Assembly (NCBI GenBank): GCA_028278425.1
Contig: JANQEJ010000093.1
Coordinates: forward strand, 1-57,055
Direction of reading: 5' to 3'
Length of the DNA: 57,055 bases
Source: Planctomycetota bacterium
GTDB taxonomy: Bacteria > Planctomycetota > UBA1135 > GCA-002686595
How positions within the stretch are numbered: position 1 is the stretch's first letter; each line of letters opens with the position of its first letter. The notes beneath the pieces are model-generated. The model was not told where the DNA came from. It did not search any database and was given only the letters and a program-made list of their open reading frames with translations. Position numbers and translations under genes: made by a program. Shown here piece after piece: positions 1-8,892 of the stretch.

Positions 1-40
1 ACGCCTGGTCGATCTCCCATTCTCGGAACCGCTTTCCCAT
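1..40 (-). CDS. Transposase, N-terminal fragment cut by window edge (probable IS1182-like)
   Basis: Only the first 13 codons are inside the window (MGKRFREWEIDQA). The start is well supported: a consensus ribosome binding site, AAGGAGG on the minus strand (46-52), sits five bases before the ATG. The opening resembles DDE transposases of the IS1182 type, which often begin with a K-x-F-R-x-W-x-x-D-Q pattern before a conserved LLPPS stretch. That match comes from memory of the family and covers only 13 residues, so another gene class is possible. No terminal inverted repeat can be judged because the rest lies outside the window. Confidence 0.45.
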   Translation of the reverse strand, partial: MGKRFREWEIDQA

Positions 41-94
41 GGCAGCCTCCTTGCTCTCTACATCGGCAAGGATCGCCACTACTCGGACAGGCTC

Positions 95-1273
95 CTAGAG
101 AATCGAGAGCTGGGTGGGTGCCGCGAGCACCGCGGCTCCGACGGCCGAGATCGCAGCGCCCTGCGCGTAGACGGTGAACGCCTCGAAGCCCGGCGGCAGC
201 GGCGGGATGGGAGCGGAGACGGACAACGTGCCGTCCAGGTCGGCGGGTCCGTGGGCGATCAGGATGGGCGGCGCGGCGACGACGAGCGTGCCCGCGTGCT
301 GCAAGAGGAAGAGCGGCGACTGCGCGAGCGCCACGAGGCTCAGGACGACGTCGCCGGGCTCGCCGGCGTAGTCGATCGTTGCGGTCGTGCCGCCGGTCGC
401 GGTCGCGGAGATCGCGTAGTCGCGCGCGAACCCGGCGACGGCGGTGAAGCCGCCGACCGAGGGCGAGCCCATCGCGCCCTGGAAGCCGCAGTCGCCGCCG
501 TCGCCCCCGAGGCCGCCGGCGAGCTCGGTCTCGAGCAGGAAGACCTGCGAGTTGAAGATGCGAAGCCCCGCTCCGCCGGCGCCCCCGGAGCCGGCGCAAA
601 GACCCGCGTCTCCGCCGCAGGCGCCCTCGAAGGCGCCCCCGGAAGCGAAAAGGAAAGAGTTGAAGACGGCGACGCCGTCGCCGCCCTTCGCGCTGTCCGT
701 GCCGGAGGGATGGCTGCCGCGGGCCGAGGTCTCGTACATGTGGACCGTGGAACCGGTGATCCGGACGCCCTCGAAGCCCGCGGTGACGCCGCCCTTGGCT
801 TCGAAGATGCACCGCGAGAAGACCACCGCGTCGCTTCCGTGCACCTCGACCTTGCCGGCGTTGGAGCCGCCGAAGATGCAGAATCCGATGAGGGCGCCCT
901 GGCCGACGTCCTCGACGAGGACGGGGCCTTCGGCGAGCTCGATGCGGAGCGTCGACGTGTCCATCCCGCGCAAGGTCACGCTCTGGCTCGCCGCGACGTT
1001 GCGGACGAGCACGTCGCCCGTGCGGATGCTCTCGCCCGCGTCCTCCGTCACGACGAGCGACTTGCCGTCGATCGTGAACGCCGGATAGGCGGGCGACCCC
1101 GTGCGGAGCAGGATCGTGTCGCCGTCGCTCGCCGCGTCGACGGCGGGCTGGATGTCGGTGAAGTCGGTGCCCGGTCCGCCGGCCTGGTCGACGATCCAGA
1201 GCTTGCCCTGCGCGGACGCAAGCGTCGCGGCGAAGACGAACGGGAGGAAGGCGGTGGTAAGCCGTTGGATCAT
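95..1273 (-). CDS. Secreted parallel beta-helix-like protein with C-terminal beta module
   Basis: A 392-residue predicted secreted protein. Residues 1-21 form a signal peptide (MIQRLTT, hydrophobic core, then ASA before Gln). The body starts VDQAGGPGTDF and a D-IQPAVDAASDGDTI pattern follows, the usual opening of pectate-lyase-like right-handed helix proteins that begin with a 'fine time course of events' motif. Gly/Asn-rich beta strands continue to about residue 290. The last 100 residues form a separate hydrophobic beta module (GDVVLSLVALAQSPLF to PTQLSIL), shared with the neighbour at 1285-2455 and recalling C-terminal modules common in planctomycete exported proteins. The ATG lies 11 bases after the neighbour's stop codon, so the two are probably co-transcribed. 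The ligand and function are unknown. Confidence 0.75.
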   Translation of the reverse strand: MIQRLTTAFLPFVFAATLASAQGKLWIVDQAGGPGTDFTDIQPAVDAASDGDTILLRTGSPAYPAFTIDGKSLVVTEDAGESIRTGDVLVRNVAASQSVTLRGMDTSTLRIELAEGPVLVEDVGQGALIGFCIFGGSNAGKVEVHGSDAVVFSRCIFEAKGGVTAGFEGVRITGSTVHMYETSARGSHPSGTDSAKGGDGVAVFNSFLFASGGAFEGACGGDAGLCAGSGGAGGAGLRIFNSQVFLLETELAGGLGGDGGDCGFQGAMGSPSVGGFTAVAGFARDYAISATATGGTTATIDYAGEPGDVVLSLVALAQSPLFLLQHAGTLVVAAPPILIAHGPADLDGTLSVSAPIPPLPPGFEAFTVYAQGAAISAVGAAVLAAPTQLSIL

Positions 1274-1284
1274 GCTCGCTGCAA

Positions 1285-2455
1285 TTAGAGGATGGTGAGC
1301 AGGGTGGGCGCCGCGAGGACCGCGGCTCCCAGGGCTGAGATCGCCGCGCCCTGCGCGTAGACCGTGAAGGCCTCGAAGCCCGGCGGCAGCGCCGGGACGG
1401 GAACGGAGACCGACAGGGCGCCGGCGGGATCGGTCGGTCCGTGGGTGATCAGAATGGGCGGCGCTGCGACGACGAGCGTGCCCGCGTGCTGCAGGAGAAA
1501 CAGCGGCGACTGCGCGAGCGCGACCAGGCTCAGGACCACGTCGCCGATCTCGCCGGCGTAGTCGATCGTCGCGGTCGATCCTCCGCCGGCGAGCGCCGAG
1601 ATCGCGTAATCGCGGGCGTGACCGGCGACGAGGTTGAAGGAACCGACCGACGGCGGGCCGGGCTGGCCCATGAAGGGGCAAATGCCCGGATCGTTGGTGT
1701 CGCCTCCCTCGAGCGACACCTCGAGCAGGTGAACCTGCGATAATCCGACGATGTGGATCCCCGCGCCCCCGTCGCCCGGAATGCCGGGACAGGGGACGGT
1801 GCCCGAGTCCTGCGCGCAGCCGCCGATGAACCTCCCGCCGGACGCGAACAGGAACGAGCTAACGACGAATACGCCGGTCGCGCCGTCGGCCGTGCCGATG
1901 CCGAACACCGTGGTGCCCTGGGTCTCGACCTCGTACATGTGGACGGTCGAAGACGTCAGCCGGATGCCGGGGGTCCCGCCGAAACCGCCCCCGATGGTGC
2001 AGCGCGACAGGACGACCGCGTCGCACGAGGTGACGTCGAGGGCGCGAACGGAGGAGCCGGTCGTGAAGGCGGTGATACCGCAGAAGAACGTGGACAAGAA
2101 GCCGTCGATCTCGCCGATGTCCTCGAGTAGGACCGGACCCTGGTTGAACTCAAGGGTGAGAGTGTCCGGGTCGATCCCGCGGACGGTGACGGACCGGCCG
2201 GGGGAGAGGTTTCGCACCACGGCGGCGCCCGTGAGAATGGTCTCGCCGACGTCCTCCGTCACGACCAGCGCCTTCCCGTCGATGGTGAAGCCCGGATAGA
2301 TCGGATGGAGCGGGGCGCCCGATCGCACGAGGATCGTGTCGCCGTCGCTCGCCGCGTCGACCGCCGACTGGATGTCGGCGAAGTCCGTTCCGGGACCGCC
2401 GGCCTGATCGACCGGACGTCGCCAAAGCGAGGAGCGCGCAGAGCCGTCCCATCAT
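1285..2455 (-). CDS. Beta-helix secreted protein paralogue, frameshifted near its N-terminus
   Basis: This paralogue of the gene at 95-1273 shares the FTIDGK-LVVTED core and a nearly identical C-terminal module. The body is open from about 2415 down to the TAA at 1285-1287. No ATG, GTG or TTG lies in that frame upstream of the conserved VDQAGGPGTDFADIQ segment until a TGA; the first usable codon is GTG 2328, inside the conserved region. A good ribosome binding site (AGGAGG) precedes ATG 2455/2452 in another frame, where a short hydrophobic MMGRLCALLALATS begins. From ATG to the VDQ codon is 40-43 bases here and 81 in the paralogue, so about 40 bases of signal peptide are missing and the frame is shifted. 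It is either a recent pseudogene or an assembly error. Confidence 0.6.
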
Positions 2456-2477
2456 CGCCACCTCCTGGGGGTCCGGG

Positions 2478-2487
2478 ATCGTACCAT
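2478..2487. promoter_or_regulatory. Symmetric bidirectional -10 candidate, ATCGTACCAT
   Basis: This sequence reads TACCAT on the plus strand and TACGAT on the minus strand, sharing the central TA. On the plus strand the box ends 7 bases before GTG 2495, which would give a leaderless mRNA. On the minus strand, initiation near 2471 would leave a short leader holding the AGGAGG of the gene starting at 2455. No clear -35 match is visible on either side. The call rests on spacing and on similar sites at 15011 and 20400. Confidence 0.45.
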
Positions 2488-2494
2488 TCCCTCC

Positions 2495-3715
2495 GTGAAG
2501 CGGCCCTCCAGGCGAACGGTCCTCGGCCTGCTCGGCGCCGGCGGCGCGACGCTCGTCGGCGGGCGCCTCGCGCTCCCCTTCTTCCTGCGCCCCGGCCCGG
2601 TGCGCGGCGTCGGCGAGCTGTCGCCCGAAGCGCAGGCGCTCGTTGCGCGCGCCTTCGCCGACGTGAATCCAACCCTGCTGTGGGACTCGCACGCGCACCT
2701 CGTCGGCCTCGGCGTCGGCGGCACCGGCGCGGCGATCCACCCGGACATGCGGAGCCACCTGCACCCGTGGCGACGGTTTCAGTTCGACATGTACCTCGCC
2801 GCCTCGGGCGTGAGCGACCTCGAGCGCGCGGACGAGGCGTTTCTCGAACGCCTGCTGGCCCTGCACCGCGCGGCCAACCCGCGGGGGAAGCTGCTCCTGC
2901 TCGCCTTCGACTGGTACGTCGACGAAGCCGGCGAGGAGGTGCCCGAGGCCTCGACCTTCCACATGCCGAACGAGCGCGTGCTGGCCATCGCGGCGCGCCA
3001 CGCGGACGTCGAGGCCTGCGCGTCGGTCCATCCGTACCGCACGGACGCGCTCGCCCGCTTGGACGCCGCCGCCGCCGCGGGCGCGAAGGCGGTGAAGTGG
3101 CTGCCGAACGCGATGGGCATCGATCCGGCGGCGCAGCGCTGCGACGCTTTCTACAAGAAGCTCGTGGAGCTCGGCCTCGTCCTGATCACGCACGCCGGGC
3201 TGGAGAAGGCCGTCCACGCCGAGGAGGACCAGGAGCTGGGCAACCCGCTGCGCCTGCGCCGCGCGCTGGACCACGGCGTGCGCGTCGTCGTCGCCCATTG
3301 CGCGAGCACCGGCACCGGGGTCGACCTCGACGCGGGCTCGGGCGAGGCGGACTGCTTCGACCTCTTCCTGCGGCTGATGGGGGAGAAGCAGTACGAGCGG
3401 AACCTCTTCGGCGACGTTTCGGCCATGACGCAGGTCAACCGCAGCGGCCGCCCGCTGCGGGAGGTGATCCGCGCCACCGAGCTGCACGCGCGGCTGATCA
3501 ACGGCTCCGACTACCCGCTGCCGGCGATCGACCCGCTGGTGAGCACGCGCTGGCTGAAGCACAAGGGCTACCTCACCGCGGAGGAACGCGGCCTGTGCAA
3601 CGAGATCTTCGAGGCGAACGCGCTCCTCTTCGACTACGTGGTCAAGCGCTGCCTCCGCGTCGACGGCAAGGGGTTTGCCCCGGTGGTGTTTGAGAGTGGT
3701 CGGCTCTTCGGGTAG
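2495..3715 (+). CDS. Amidohydrolase (Amidohydro-rel/TIM-barrel metal hydrolase), Tat-type leader
   Basis: A 406-residue protein of the metal-dependent amidohydrolase superfamily. The N-terminus RRTVLGLLGAGG is a twin-arginine-like export leader, and a tatC gene is present at 52591. The metal site can be followed: H-x-H in DSHAH (H66, H68), a candidate carboxylated or ligand Lys in AVKWLP (K201), His in ITHAG (H233), His in VAHCA (H268) and Asp in GSDYP (D339). The order and spacing fit the Amidohydro_2 group, whose members hydrolyse or decarboxylate varied substrates; the substrate cannot be read from sequence. GTG 2495 is chosen because it follows a TACCAT box by 7 bases and gives a complete leader. 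It opens an operon-like run with the sulfatase-like gene and two glycosyltransferases. Confidence 0.8.
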   Translation: MKRPSRRTVLGLLGAGGATLVGGRLALPFFLRPGPVRGVGELSPEAQALVARAFADVNPTLLWDSHAHLVGLGVGGTGAAIHPDMRSHLHPWRRFQFDMYLAASGVSDLERADEAFLERLLALHRAANPRGKLLLLAFDWYVDEAGEEVPEASTFHMPNERVLAIAARHADVEACASVHPYRTDALARLDAAAAAGAKAVKWLPNAMGIDPAAQRCDAFYKKLVELGLVLITHAGLEKAVHAEEDQELGNPLRLRRALDHGVRVVVAHCASTGTGVDLDAGSGEADCFDLFLRLMGEKQYERNLFGDVSAMTQVNRSGRPLREVIRATELHARLINGSDYPLPAIDPLVSTRWLKHKGYLTAEERGLCNEIFEANALLFDYVVKRCLRVDGKGFAPVVFESGRLFG

Positions 3716-3728
3716 ATCCTTGAGCTCC

Positions 3729-5237
3729 GTGCGCCGTCTCCTCCCGTTCCTCCTTCCGGCCGTCCTCCTGACCGGCTGCTCCCCGTCCGACCAGCCGGCC
3801 GACCGCACCGGCCGCGGGATCCTCGTCCTGGCGATCGACGGGTTGCGGGCGGACCACGTCTCCGCGCTCGGATACGAGCTCGACACGACGCCGGCCCTCG
3901 ACGCCCTCGCCGCCGAGGGCGTGATCTTTTCGCAGGCCTTCTCCACCTCCCCGCAGCTCCTGCCGGCGCACGTCCCGCTCGTCACCGGCTGCGATCCCAA
4001 CGTCGCGCGGCGGCGCTACCTCAAGGACGAGTTCGCAGCCTCCGTCGAGGAGCGCTGGCGCATCCCCGACAAGGTCCCGCACCTCGCGGTCGAGCTGCTC
4101 GTCGGCGGGTTCGCCACCGGGGCCTTCGTCGACCACACCAACCTCGCGCCGGCCTTCGGCTTCGACCCGGGCTTCCAGCGCTACGTCGTCTCGGACACGC
4201 GCGAGTTCGTCCTCATGGAGGAGGCCGGCGTCACGGCGGTCAGCGACCGCTTCCTCCAGTGGGTGCGCTCGCTCGACCGCCGCACGCCCTGGTTCGCGTA
4301 CGTGCACCTGCACGACCTCGAGCGCATGTGGCGCTACCCCGACCCGCGTTGGGAGTCCGGCTACTTCCAGCCCGATCCCGAAAAGGACGACATCCCGCCG
4401 GTCGGCGCCGGCGACTCGGTCTTCTTCGCCGTGCCGCGCTCGCGCTGGCGCGGCGGGCCGCGCACGGTGGGGGAGTACGTGGCGCGCTACGACGGACACC
4501 TGCGCGGGCTGGACGCAGAGCTCGCGCGCGTCTTCCAGAGCCTGCGCGTGCTCGGGCGCTACGACAACACGACCATCGTCGTCGTCGGCACGCACGGCGT
4601 GCAGTTCGGCGAGGCGGGGCTCTACCTGACGAGCGGACGGCACTCGCTGGCCGACGTTCACGTGCCGTGGATCCTGCGCTCGCCGGCGGTGCCGCCGGAG
4701 CGGCGCGGGGGGCGGATCGACCACGTGGCGAGCCTGCTCGACGTGGCGCCGACGCTGCTCGAGATCTCGCGCGTGCCGGTTCCGCGCGGCATGCACGGCG
4801 TCTCGCAGCTCTCCGTCATCCGCGACGCGGACGCGGCGCCGGTCCGGGACTACGCCTTCTCGACCTGCGGCCTTCAGGTCGGGGGCGCTGCCTTCGGCCC
4901 GCGCTGGGTGTACGAGGTCACGCTGCCGGGCATCGTGCGCGGCATGGAGGGGGACCGCGCGCTCCGCAGGTCGTGGTTCGGCGACGACCTCGACCACTCC
5001 GGCGTGACGCGCGAGATCTTCTACGACCGCTTTGCGACCCCTTTCCCGCCGTTGAGCTCCTCCGGCGGAGCGCGCCCGCCCGAGGCGGACGCGATGCGCA
5101 ACGCCGCCGCCTCGTGGGAGGACAACCTCGACCGCACGCGCAAGGTCCTCCAGGGCGGCACGCTGATGCACGACCCCACGAGCCCCGAGATGGTCGCCGA
5201 ACTCCAGGCGCTCGGGTTCCTCGGAGACGACGTGTGA
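3729..5237 (+). CDS. Sulfatase-like lipoprotein with a degenerate active site
   Basis: The GTG 3729 start gives 502 residues beginning with a lipoprotein signal (VRRLLPF..., lipobox LLTGC, Cys17); TTG 3720 is an alternative. The fold is that of the alkaline phosphatase/sulfatase superfamily: ILVLAIDGLRADHVSALGY holds the first metal-ligand Asp (D37), and the usual nucleophile region follows. There the canonical C/S-x-P-x-R reads L-L-P-A-H (77-81), so the formylglycine Cys/Ser is replaced by Leu. The later D-H-G motif is T-H-G (T288). Both changes hit catalytic positions, so it is probably not a classical sulfatase. It may be inactive, a binding protein or a divergent transferase. It lies 13 bases after the amidohydrolase, in front of two glycosyltransferases, which points to cell-surface glycan work. 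Confidence 0.75.
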   Translation: MRRLLPFLLPAVLLTGCSPSDQPADRTGRGILVLAIDGLRADHVSALGYELDTTPALDALAAEGVIFSQAFSTSPQLLPAHVPLVTGCDPNVARRRYLKDEFAASVEERWRIPDKVPHLAVELLVGGFATGAFVDHTNLAPAFGFDPGFQRYVVSDTREFVLMEEAGVTAVSDRFLQWVRSLDRRTPWFAYVHLHDLERMWRYPDPRWESGYFQPDPEKDDIPPVGAGDSVFFAVPRSRWRGGPRTVGEYVARYDGHLRGLDAELARVFQSLRVLGRYDNTTIVVVGTHGVQFGEAGLYLTSGRHSLADVHVPWILRSPAVPPERRGGRIDHVASLLDVAPTLLEISRVPVPRGMHGVSQLSVIRDADAAPVRDYAFSTCGLQVGGAAFGPRWVYEVTLPGIVRGMEGDRALRRSWFGDDLDHSGVTREIFYDRFATPFPPLSSSGGARPPEADAMRNAAASWEDNLDRTRKVLQGGTLMHDPTSPEMVAELQALGFLGDDV

Positions 5238-5328
5238 GCCGCGCGTTGGAAGGCGCGGTGAACGTTGCGGGCCTTGTCGATAGGGAAGGTGTGTACGACC
5301 TCCTTCACGGGATGCCGGTGCGAAGCGC

Positions 5329-6645
5329 GTGAAGGTCCTCGTCGTCTCCAACGGCTTTCCGCCGCGCGGCAAGTGGGGGACCGAGTTCTACACGAAGGAG
5401 CTCGTCACCGGCCTCGTCGCGCGCGGGCACGAGGTCTCGGTCCTGCACCCGGACCGCACCGGCGGCGAGTCGCGCTACACACTGCAGGCGACGCAGGAAA
5501 ACGGCGTGCCGGTCTACCTGCTGCACAATCCGGGCGACCCGCGCAAGAGCTTCGAGGACAGCTACTCCAATCCTGAGGTCGAGCGCGTCTTCGAGAACCT
5601 GCTCAAGCGCATCCAGCCGGACCTCGTGCACTTCACCTACCTCCTGTGGGGGCTCTCCGCGCGGCTGCCGGTGGTGGCGCGCGAGGTCGGCGTCCCGGCG
5701 GTCGTCACGCTGACCGACTACGGGCTCCTGTGCCACCGCGGGCAGATGTTCGACTGGCGGCTGCGGCGCTGCTTCGGGCCGCACCCGCCGGAGGTTTGCG
5801 CCCGCTGCATTCGCGAGCCCTCGCGCTTCGACGACACGCCGGCACGCCTCGTCGCGCGGCGGGCCGCCGTGCGCACGCTCGCCGCGGTCGGCGGACTGGG
5901 CGTCGTCGTGGCGACCGAGCAGCTCGCCCGCCGCGAGGGCGTGGTCCGCGAGGCGTTGGAAGCGGCCGACCACATGATCGCGCCCACGGAGGTGCTCGCG
6001 GAGACCTTCCTCCAGTGGGGCGTCCGCGGCGAGAAGCTGTCGCGCTTGGTCTATTCGCTCGACGACACGCCGCTTCACTCCGCGCGCCGCCCGCCGGAGG
6101 GCGCGCAGGTCAACTTCGGCTTTCTCGGTCAGTTCACGCCGCACAAGGGTCTCGGAACGCTGCTCGCCGCGGTCGAGCGGATGGAGCACCGCCTGCCGGA
6201 GTCGGTCGAGCCGTGGGAGTTGCGCCTCTTCGGCGCGCCGGCCGGCAACCGCCATCGCCGCTTCGCCGACACGCTCTTCGCGCGCGACCGCGGGCCGCGC
6301 GTGCGCGTGCTGGGATCCTTCGAGCCGGAGGAGGCGCCCGGCGTGCTCGCCGAGCTCAGCGCGATCGTGATTCCCTCGGAGTGGGACGAGAACGCGCCGC
6401 TGACCGCGCTGCAGGCCCGCGCCGCCGGCATCCCGGTCGTGGCGAGCAACGTCCGCGGCATCGCCGAGGTCATCGAGCACGGCGTCCACGGGCTTCTGTT
6501 CGAGCCCGGCGACGACGAAGGGCTCGCCGACGCGATGCGCGCGATCATCCTGCACCGCATGGTGCGCATCGAAGACCCCGGGTTGCCGCTCGAGCTCGGG
6601 GAGCACCTCGACCGCGTCGAGGAGATCTACCGATCGGTTCTGTAG
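5329..6645 (+). CDS. GT4-family glycosyltransferase
   Basis: A 438-residue GT-B glycosyltransferase. The N-terminal Rossmann half opens KVLVVSNGFPPRGKWGTEFYTKEL, typical of GT4 enzymes with a glycine-rich acceptor loop. The C-terminal half has the donor-site pattern NFGFLGQFTPHKGLGTLL and, further on, IPSEWDENAPLTALQARAAGIPVV, the GT4 E-x7-E region with the first position changed. A cysteine cluster (CHRGQMF...CF...CARC, about residues 130-165) may bind zinc or form disulfides; the same pattern recurs in the glycosyltransferases at 6657 and 44453. The GTG start leaves about 90 untranslated bases after the sulfatase-like gene. It probably transfers a sugar from a nucleotide donor in exopolysaccharide, LPS or glycoprotein synthesis; donor and acceptor are unknown. 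Confidence 0.85.
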   Translation: MKVLVVSNGFPPRGKWGTEFYTKELVTGLVARGHEVSVLHPDRTGGESRYTLQATQENGVPVYLLHNPGDPRKSFEDSYSNPEVERVFENLLKRIQPDLVHFTYLLWGLSARLPVVAREVGVPAVVTLTDYGLLCHRGQMFDWRLRRCFGPHPPEVCARCIREPSRFDDTPARLVARRAAVRTLAAVGGLGVVVATEQLARREGVVREALEAADHMIAPTEVLAETFLQWGVRGEKLSRLVYSLDDTPLHSARRPPEGAQVNFGFLGQFTPHKGLGTLLAAVERMEHRLPESVEPWELRLFGAPAGNRHRRFADTLFARDRGPRVRVLGSFEPEEAPGVLAELSAIVIPSEWDENAPLTALQARAAGIPVVASNVRGIAEVIEHGVHGLLFEPGDDEGLADAMRAIILHRMVRIEDPGLPLELGEHLDRVEEIYRSVL

Positions 6646-6656
6646 GATCGCGCGAC

Positions 6657-8081
6657 ATGGTCCGTGGCGCGGAGGTGCAGGGGGCGGGGCTCGACGTCGG
6701 CTTCGTCTGCCAGGGCTGGGAACCCGACGTCGGCGGCGTCGAGAGCCACGCCGCCGATCTGGCGTGCGCGCTGATGACGCGCGGGCACCGCGTACACGTG
6801 CTCTGCCTGGATTACGCGGAGGGGCGCGAGCCGTACTCGACGCACGACGCGGAGGTCGGCGGCGTCGCGGTGCGGCGGATGGCGTACCGCTATCACGATC
6901 ACGCCGCGCTGGCGGACGTCGTCAGCAACGACCGCGCGAACGACGTCGTGCTCGCGTGGCTGGCCGAGACGCCGTGCGACGTGGTTCACGTGCAGCACGC
7001 CACCGGCTTCGGCCTCGGCGCGCTGCGCTCGATCGACGAGGTGGGGCAGCCGCTCGTGATGACTTTGCACGACTACTGGCCGCTCTGTCCGCGCGGGCAG
7101 ATGCTGCGGGCCGACGGGACGGTGTGCGCCGCGCCCGAGCCGGAGGCGTGCGCGGAGTGCCTGCGCGGGACGTGGCCGCACCTCATGCCCTCGACCGGCG
7201 GCCGCGGCGAAGGGCCGTCCGGCGAGCCGATCGCGGACGACCGCGCCGCCGCCGCGGCGCGGACCGAATACGCGCTGGAGTGCCTGCGCCGCCCGGAGCG
7301 TCTGTTCACGCCGTCGGCGCGCGCGCGGGAGGTGTACGCGCGGGCGGGGCTCGACGCGGGCTCGATCGAGGTCGTCGAGAACGGCATCGAGGTGGCCGAG
7401 CTCGCCGCGGAGGCGCGCCGGCTGCGCGGGGAGCCGGGAGACGGCGTGCGCCTCGGAGTGCTGGGCAGCGTGCTGCCGAGCAAGGGCGTCTTGGAGCTCG
7501 CGCGCGCGTTCCGCGCCGCGGACGCCCCGGGGCTCACGCTCGAGATCCACGGCAACCTGCCGCCGTACCACGGGGATTCGAGCTACGTCGACGCGTTGCG
7601 CGCGCTCGCCGCCGAGGACGAGCGGATCCGCGTGCATGGGCCGTACCGGCGTGAGGAGCTCGCGGGGATCCTCGCCGGGCTCGACGGGGTTGCGGCGCCG
7701 TCGCGGTGGGAGGAGGTGTACGGGTTAACGGTGCGCGAGGCGCGCGCGGCGGGGTTGCCGGTCTTGGTGAGCGACACGGGCGATCTGGCCGCGGTCGCGG
7801 CGGGTGGAGAAGCGGGGATCGTCGTGCCGCGCGACGACGAGGCGGCGTGGGTCGATGCGTTGCGGCGGTTTGCAGGCGACGCGGAGGCGCGGGAGGCTTG
7901 GGCGGCGGCGGAGACGACGGTCAGGACGTCGCACGAGATGATGCTCCAGATCGAGAGGGCGTACGTGGAGGTCATTCGGGACGCCACGGGGGTGATGCCG
8001 GCGCTGGTGCACCCGGTGGAGGGGATGGAGGTCGAAGCGCCGAAGAAGAAGGGGTTCTTCGGGAAGTTGTTCGGGGGATAG
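6657..8081 (+). CDS. GT4-family glycosyltransferase
   Basis: A 474-residue GT-B enzyme, 11 bases after the preceding glycosyltransferase. GFVCQGWEPDVGGVESHAADLACAL is the N-terminal acceptor-side motif. The cysteine cluster (CPRGQM...C...CAECLRG) matches its neighbour. The donor domain holds RLGVLGSVLPSKGVLELARAF and PSRWEEVYGLTVREARAAGLPVLVSD, with the E-x7-E pair intact. The C-terminus ends in a Lys-rich amphipathic tail, APKKKGFFGKLFGG, which may attach the enzyme to the inner membrane. The stop codon of the previous gene is embedded in TAGGAT, which lies 8 bases before this ATG, so an extra leaderless transcript could start here. It probably acts with the gene at 5329 on the same glycan. 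Confidence 0.85.
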   Translation: MVRGAEVQGAGLDVGFVCQGWEPDVGGVESHAADLACALMTRGHRVHVLCLDYAEGREPYSTHDAEVGGVAVRRMAYRYHDHAALADVVSNDRANDVVLAWLAETPCDVVHVQHATGFGLGALRSIDEVGQPLVMTLHDYWPLCPRGQMLRADGTVCAAPEPEACAECLRGTWPHLMPSTGGRGEGPSGEPIADDRAAAAARTEYALECLRRPERLFTPSARAREVYARAGLDAGSIEVVENGIEVAELAAEARRLRGEPGDGVRLGVLGSVLPSKGVLELARAFRAADAPGLTLEIHGNLPPYHGDSSYVDALRALAAEDERIRVHGPYRREELAGILAGLDGVAAPSRWEEVYGLTVREARAAGLPVLVSDTGDLAAVAAGGEAGIVVPRDDEAAWVDALRRFAGDAEAREAWAAAETTVRTSHEMMLQIERAYVEVIRDATGVMPALVHPVEGMEVEAPKKKGFFGKLFGG

Positions 8082-8110
8082 CGTCCGGCTTGCCGGGTCC
8101 TCGGCTTCCC

Positions 8111-8126
8111 TTCTAGAACTCTAGAA
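8111..8126. terminator. Perfect inverted repeat between convergent genes, candidate terminator
   Basis: TTCTAGA-AC-TCTAGAA is a 7-base perfect inverted repeat. It lies between the stop of the glycosyltransferase (8081) and the stop codon of the convergent gene (8121-8123), which it overlaps. An outer CTCGGC/GCCGAG pair flanks it. There is no T-tract, so intrinsic termination is doubtful; a Rho-type or double-strand-protecting 3' end is as likely. Confidence 0.25.
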
Positions 8127-8852
8127 CGCCGAGACCCCGAGACGGACCCGTAGCGTCGCATCACTGAGATCGAGGCTGGCCCGGGGCTCGCCGTCGGGAA
8201 GCACGATGAGCACGGAGGTTCCTACCACGCTCGTCCTAAGACCGGCGTTCTCAAACTCCTGCTGAATCTGTCCGCGCAGCCCGTCGAGGTCCATGCCGGG
8301 TGTGAGGGTGAAAGTTCTGGTGGTACTGCCAGCTCCGATTTCCAGGAACGAGGGCTGGCTTTCCTCGTCGACTCCCGCCGCCGAACCGCCGAGAGCGAAG
8401 GAGCCCAGTGACATCTCGTTGGGATCGGCACCCACGGTGATGACGTTCTTTTCCCTCGTGTTGTTGGTGATCACGAGCTTCTTGAGCTTGCCGCCGGCAC
8501 AGGCAACGGTGACACTGTCGACGGTCGCCCTCGCCTTGATCGGCTTGCCTTGCGCCTGTGCTGCCGCGTTGATCGCGTTCGCGATGATCGTGGCCTTTTC
8601 CTCTTCGGTCGTCTGAGGATCGTCGTCGTCGTCCTTTGGCTTGCCGTTGATCTTAGGAGTAGTCAAAGACAGCCTATCGTTCACGCCGTCCTTCTTGAAG
8701 TTGATCGTGATCTCCTCGGTCCCGTCCTTCTTAGGTGTATTGGTGTTGAGGAACGCAGTCTGTTCGACCTTGGCCGCGGCGGGCAAGGTGGCTGCGGATA
8801 CGCAGACGAGCGCTATGACGGTGACGCCAATCGCGAGCTTGAGGGCAGTCAT
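8121..8852 (-). CDS. Secreted protein of unknown function, lower GC
   Basis: A 243-residue protein. Residues 1-28 are a clear signal peptide (MTALKLAIGVTVIALVCVSAATLPAAA, cut before Lys). The mature part has an acidic run of five Asp near residue 80, two cysteine-poor beta-rich halves, and repeated short strands such as KLKKLVITNNT and SVLIVLPDGEP. No family was recognised. The ATG is preceded by GAGAG and, further out, AGGAG. Base composition is visibly less GC-rich than the surrounding genes, and the upstream region is unusually long and full of inverted repeats, so the gene may be a newcomer with its own regulation. It could be an extracellular or surface beta-sandwich protein; nothing in the sequence says more. 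Confidence 0.7.
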   Translation of the reverse strand: MTALKLAIGVTVIALVCVSAATLPAAAKVEQTAFLNTNTPKKDGTEEITINFKKDGVNDRLSLTTPKINGKPKDDDDDPQTTEEEKATIIANAINAAAQAQGKPIKARATVDSVTVACAGGKLKKLVITNNTREKNVITVGADPNEMSLGSFALGGSAAGVDEESQPSFLEIGAGSTTRTFTLTPGMDLDGLRGQIQQEFENAGLRTSVVGTSVLIVLPDGEPRASLDLSDATLRVRLGVSAF

Positions 8853-8892
8853 GACTCTCTCTTTGAATGTGTGGTCTCCTAACTTGTTTAGC

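Noticed and set aside
3642..5372. 576-codon minus-strand frame opposite the sulfatase-like gene
   Set aside because: Low-complexity Arg/His/Val-rich translation typical of antisense frames; the plus-strand sulfatase fold is clear.
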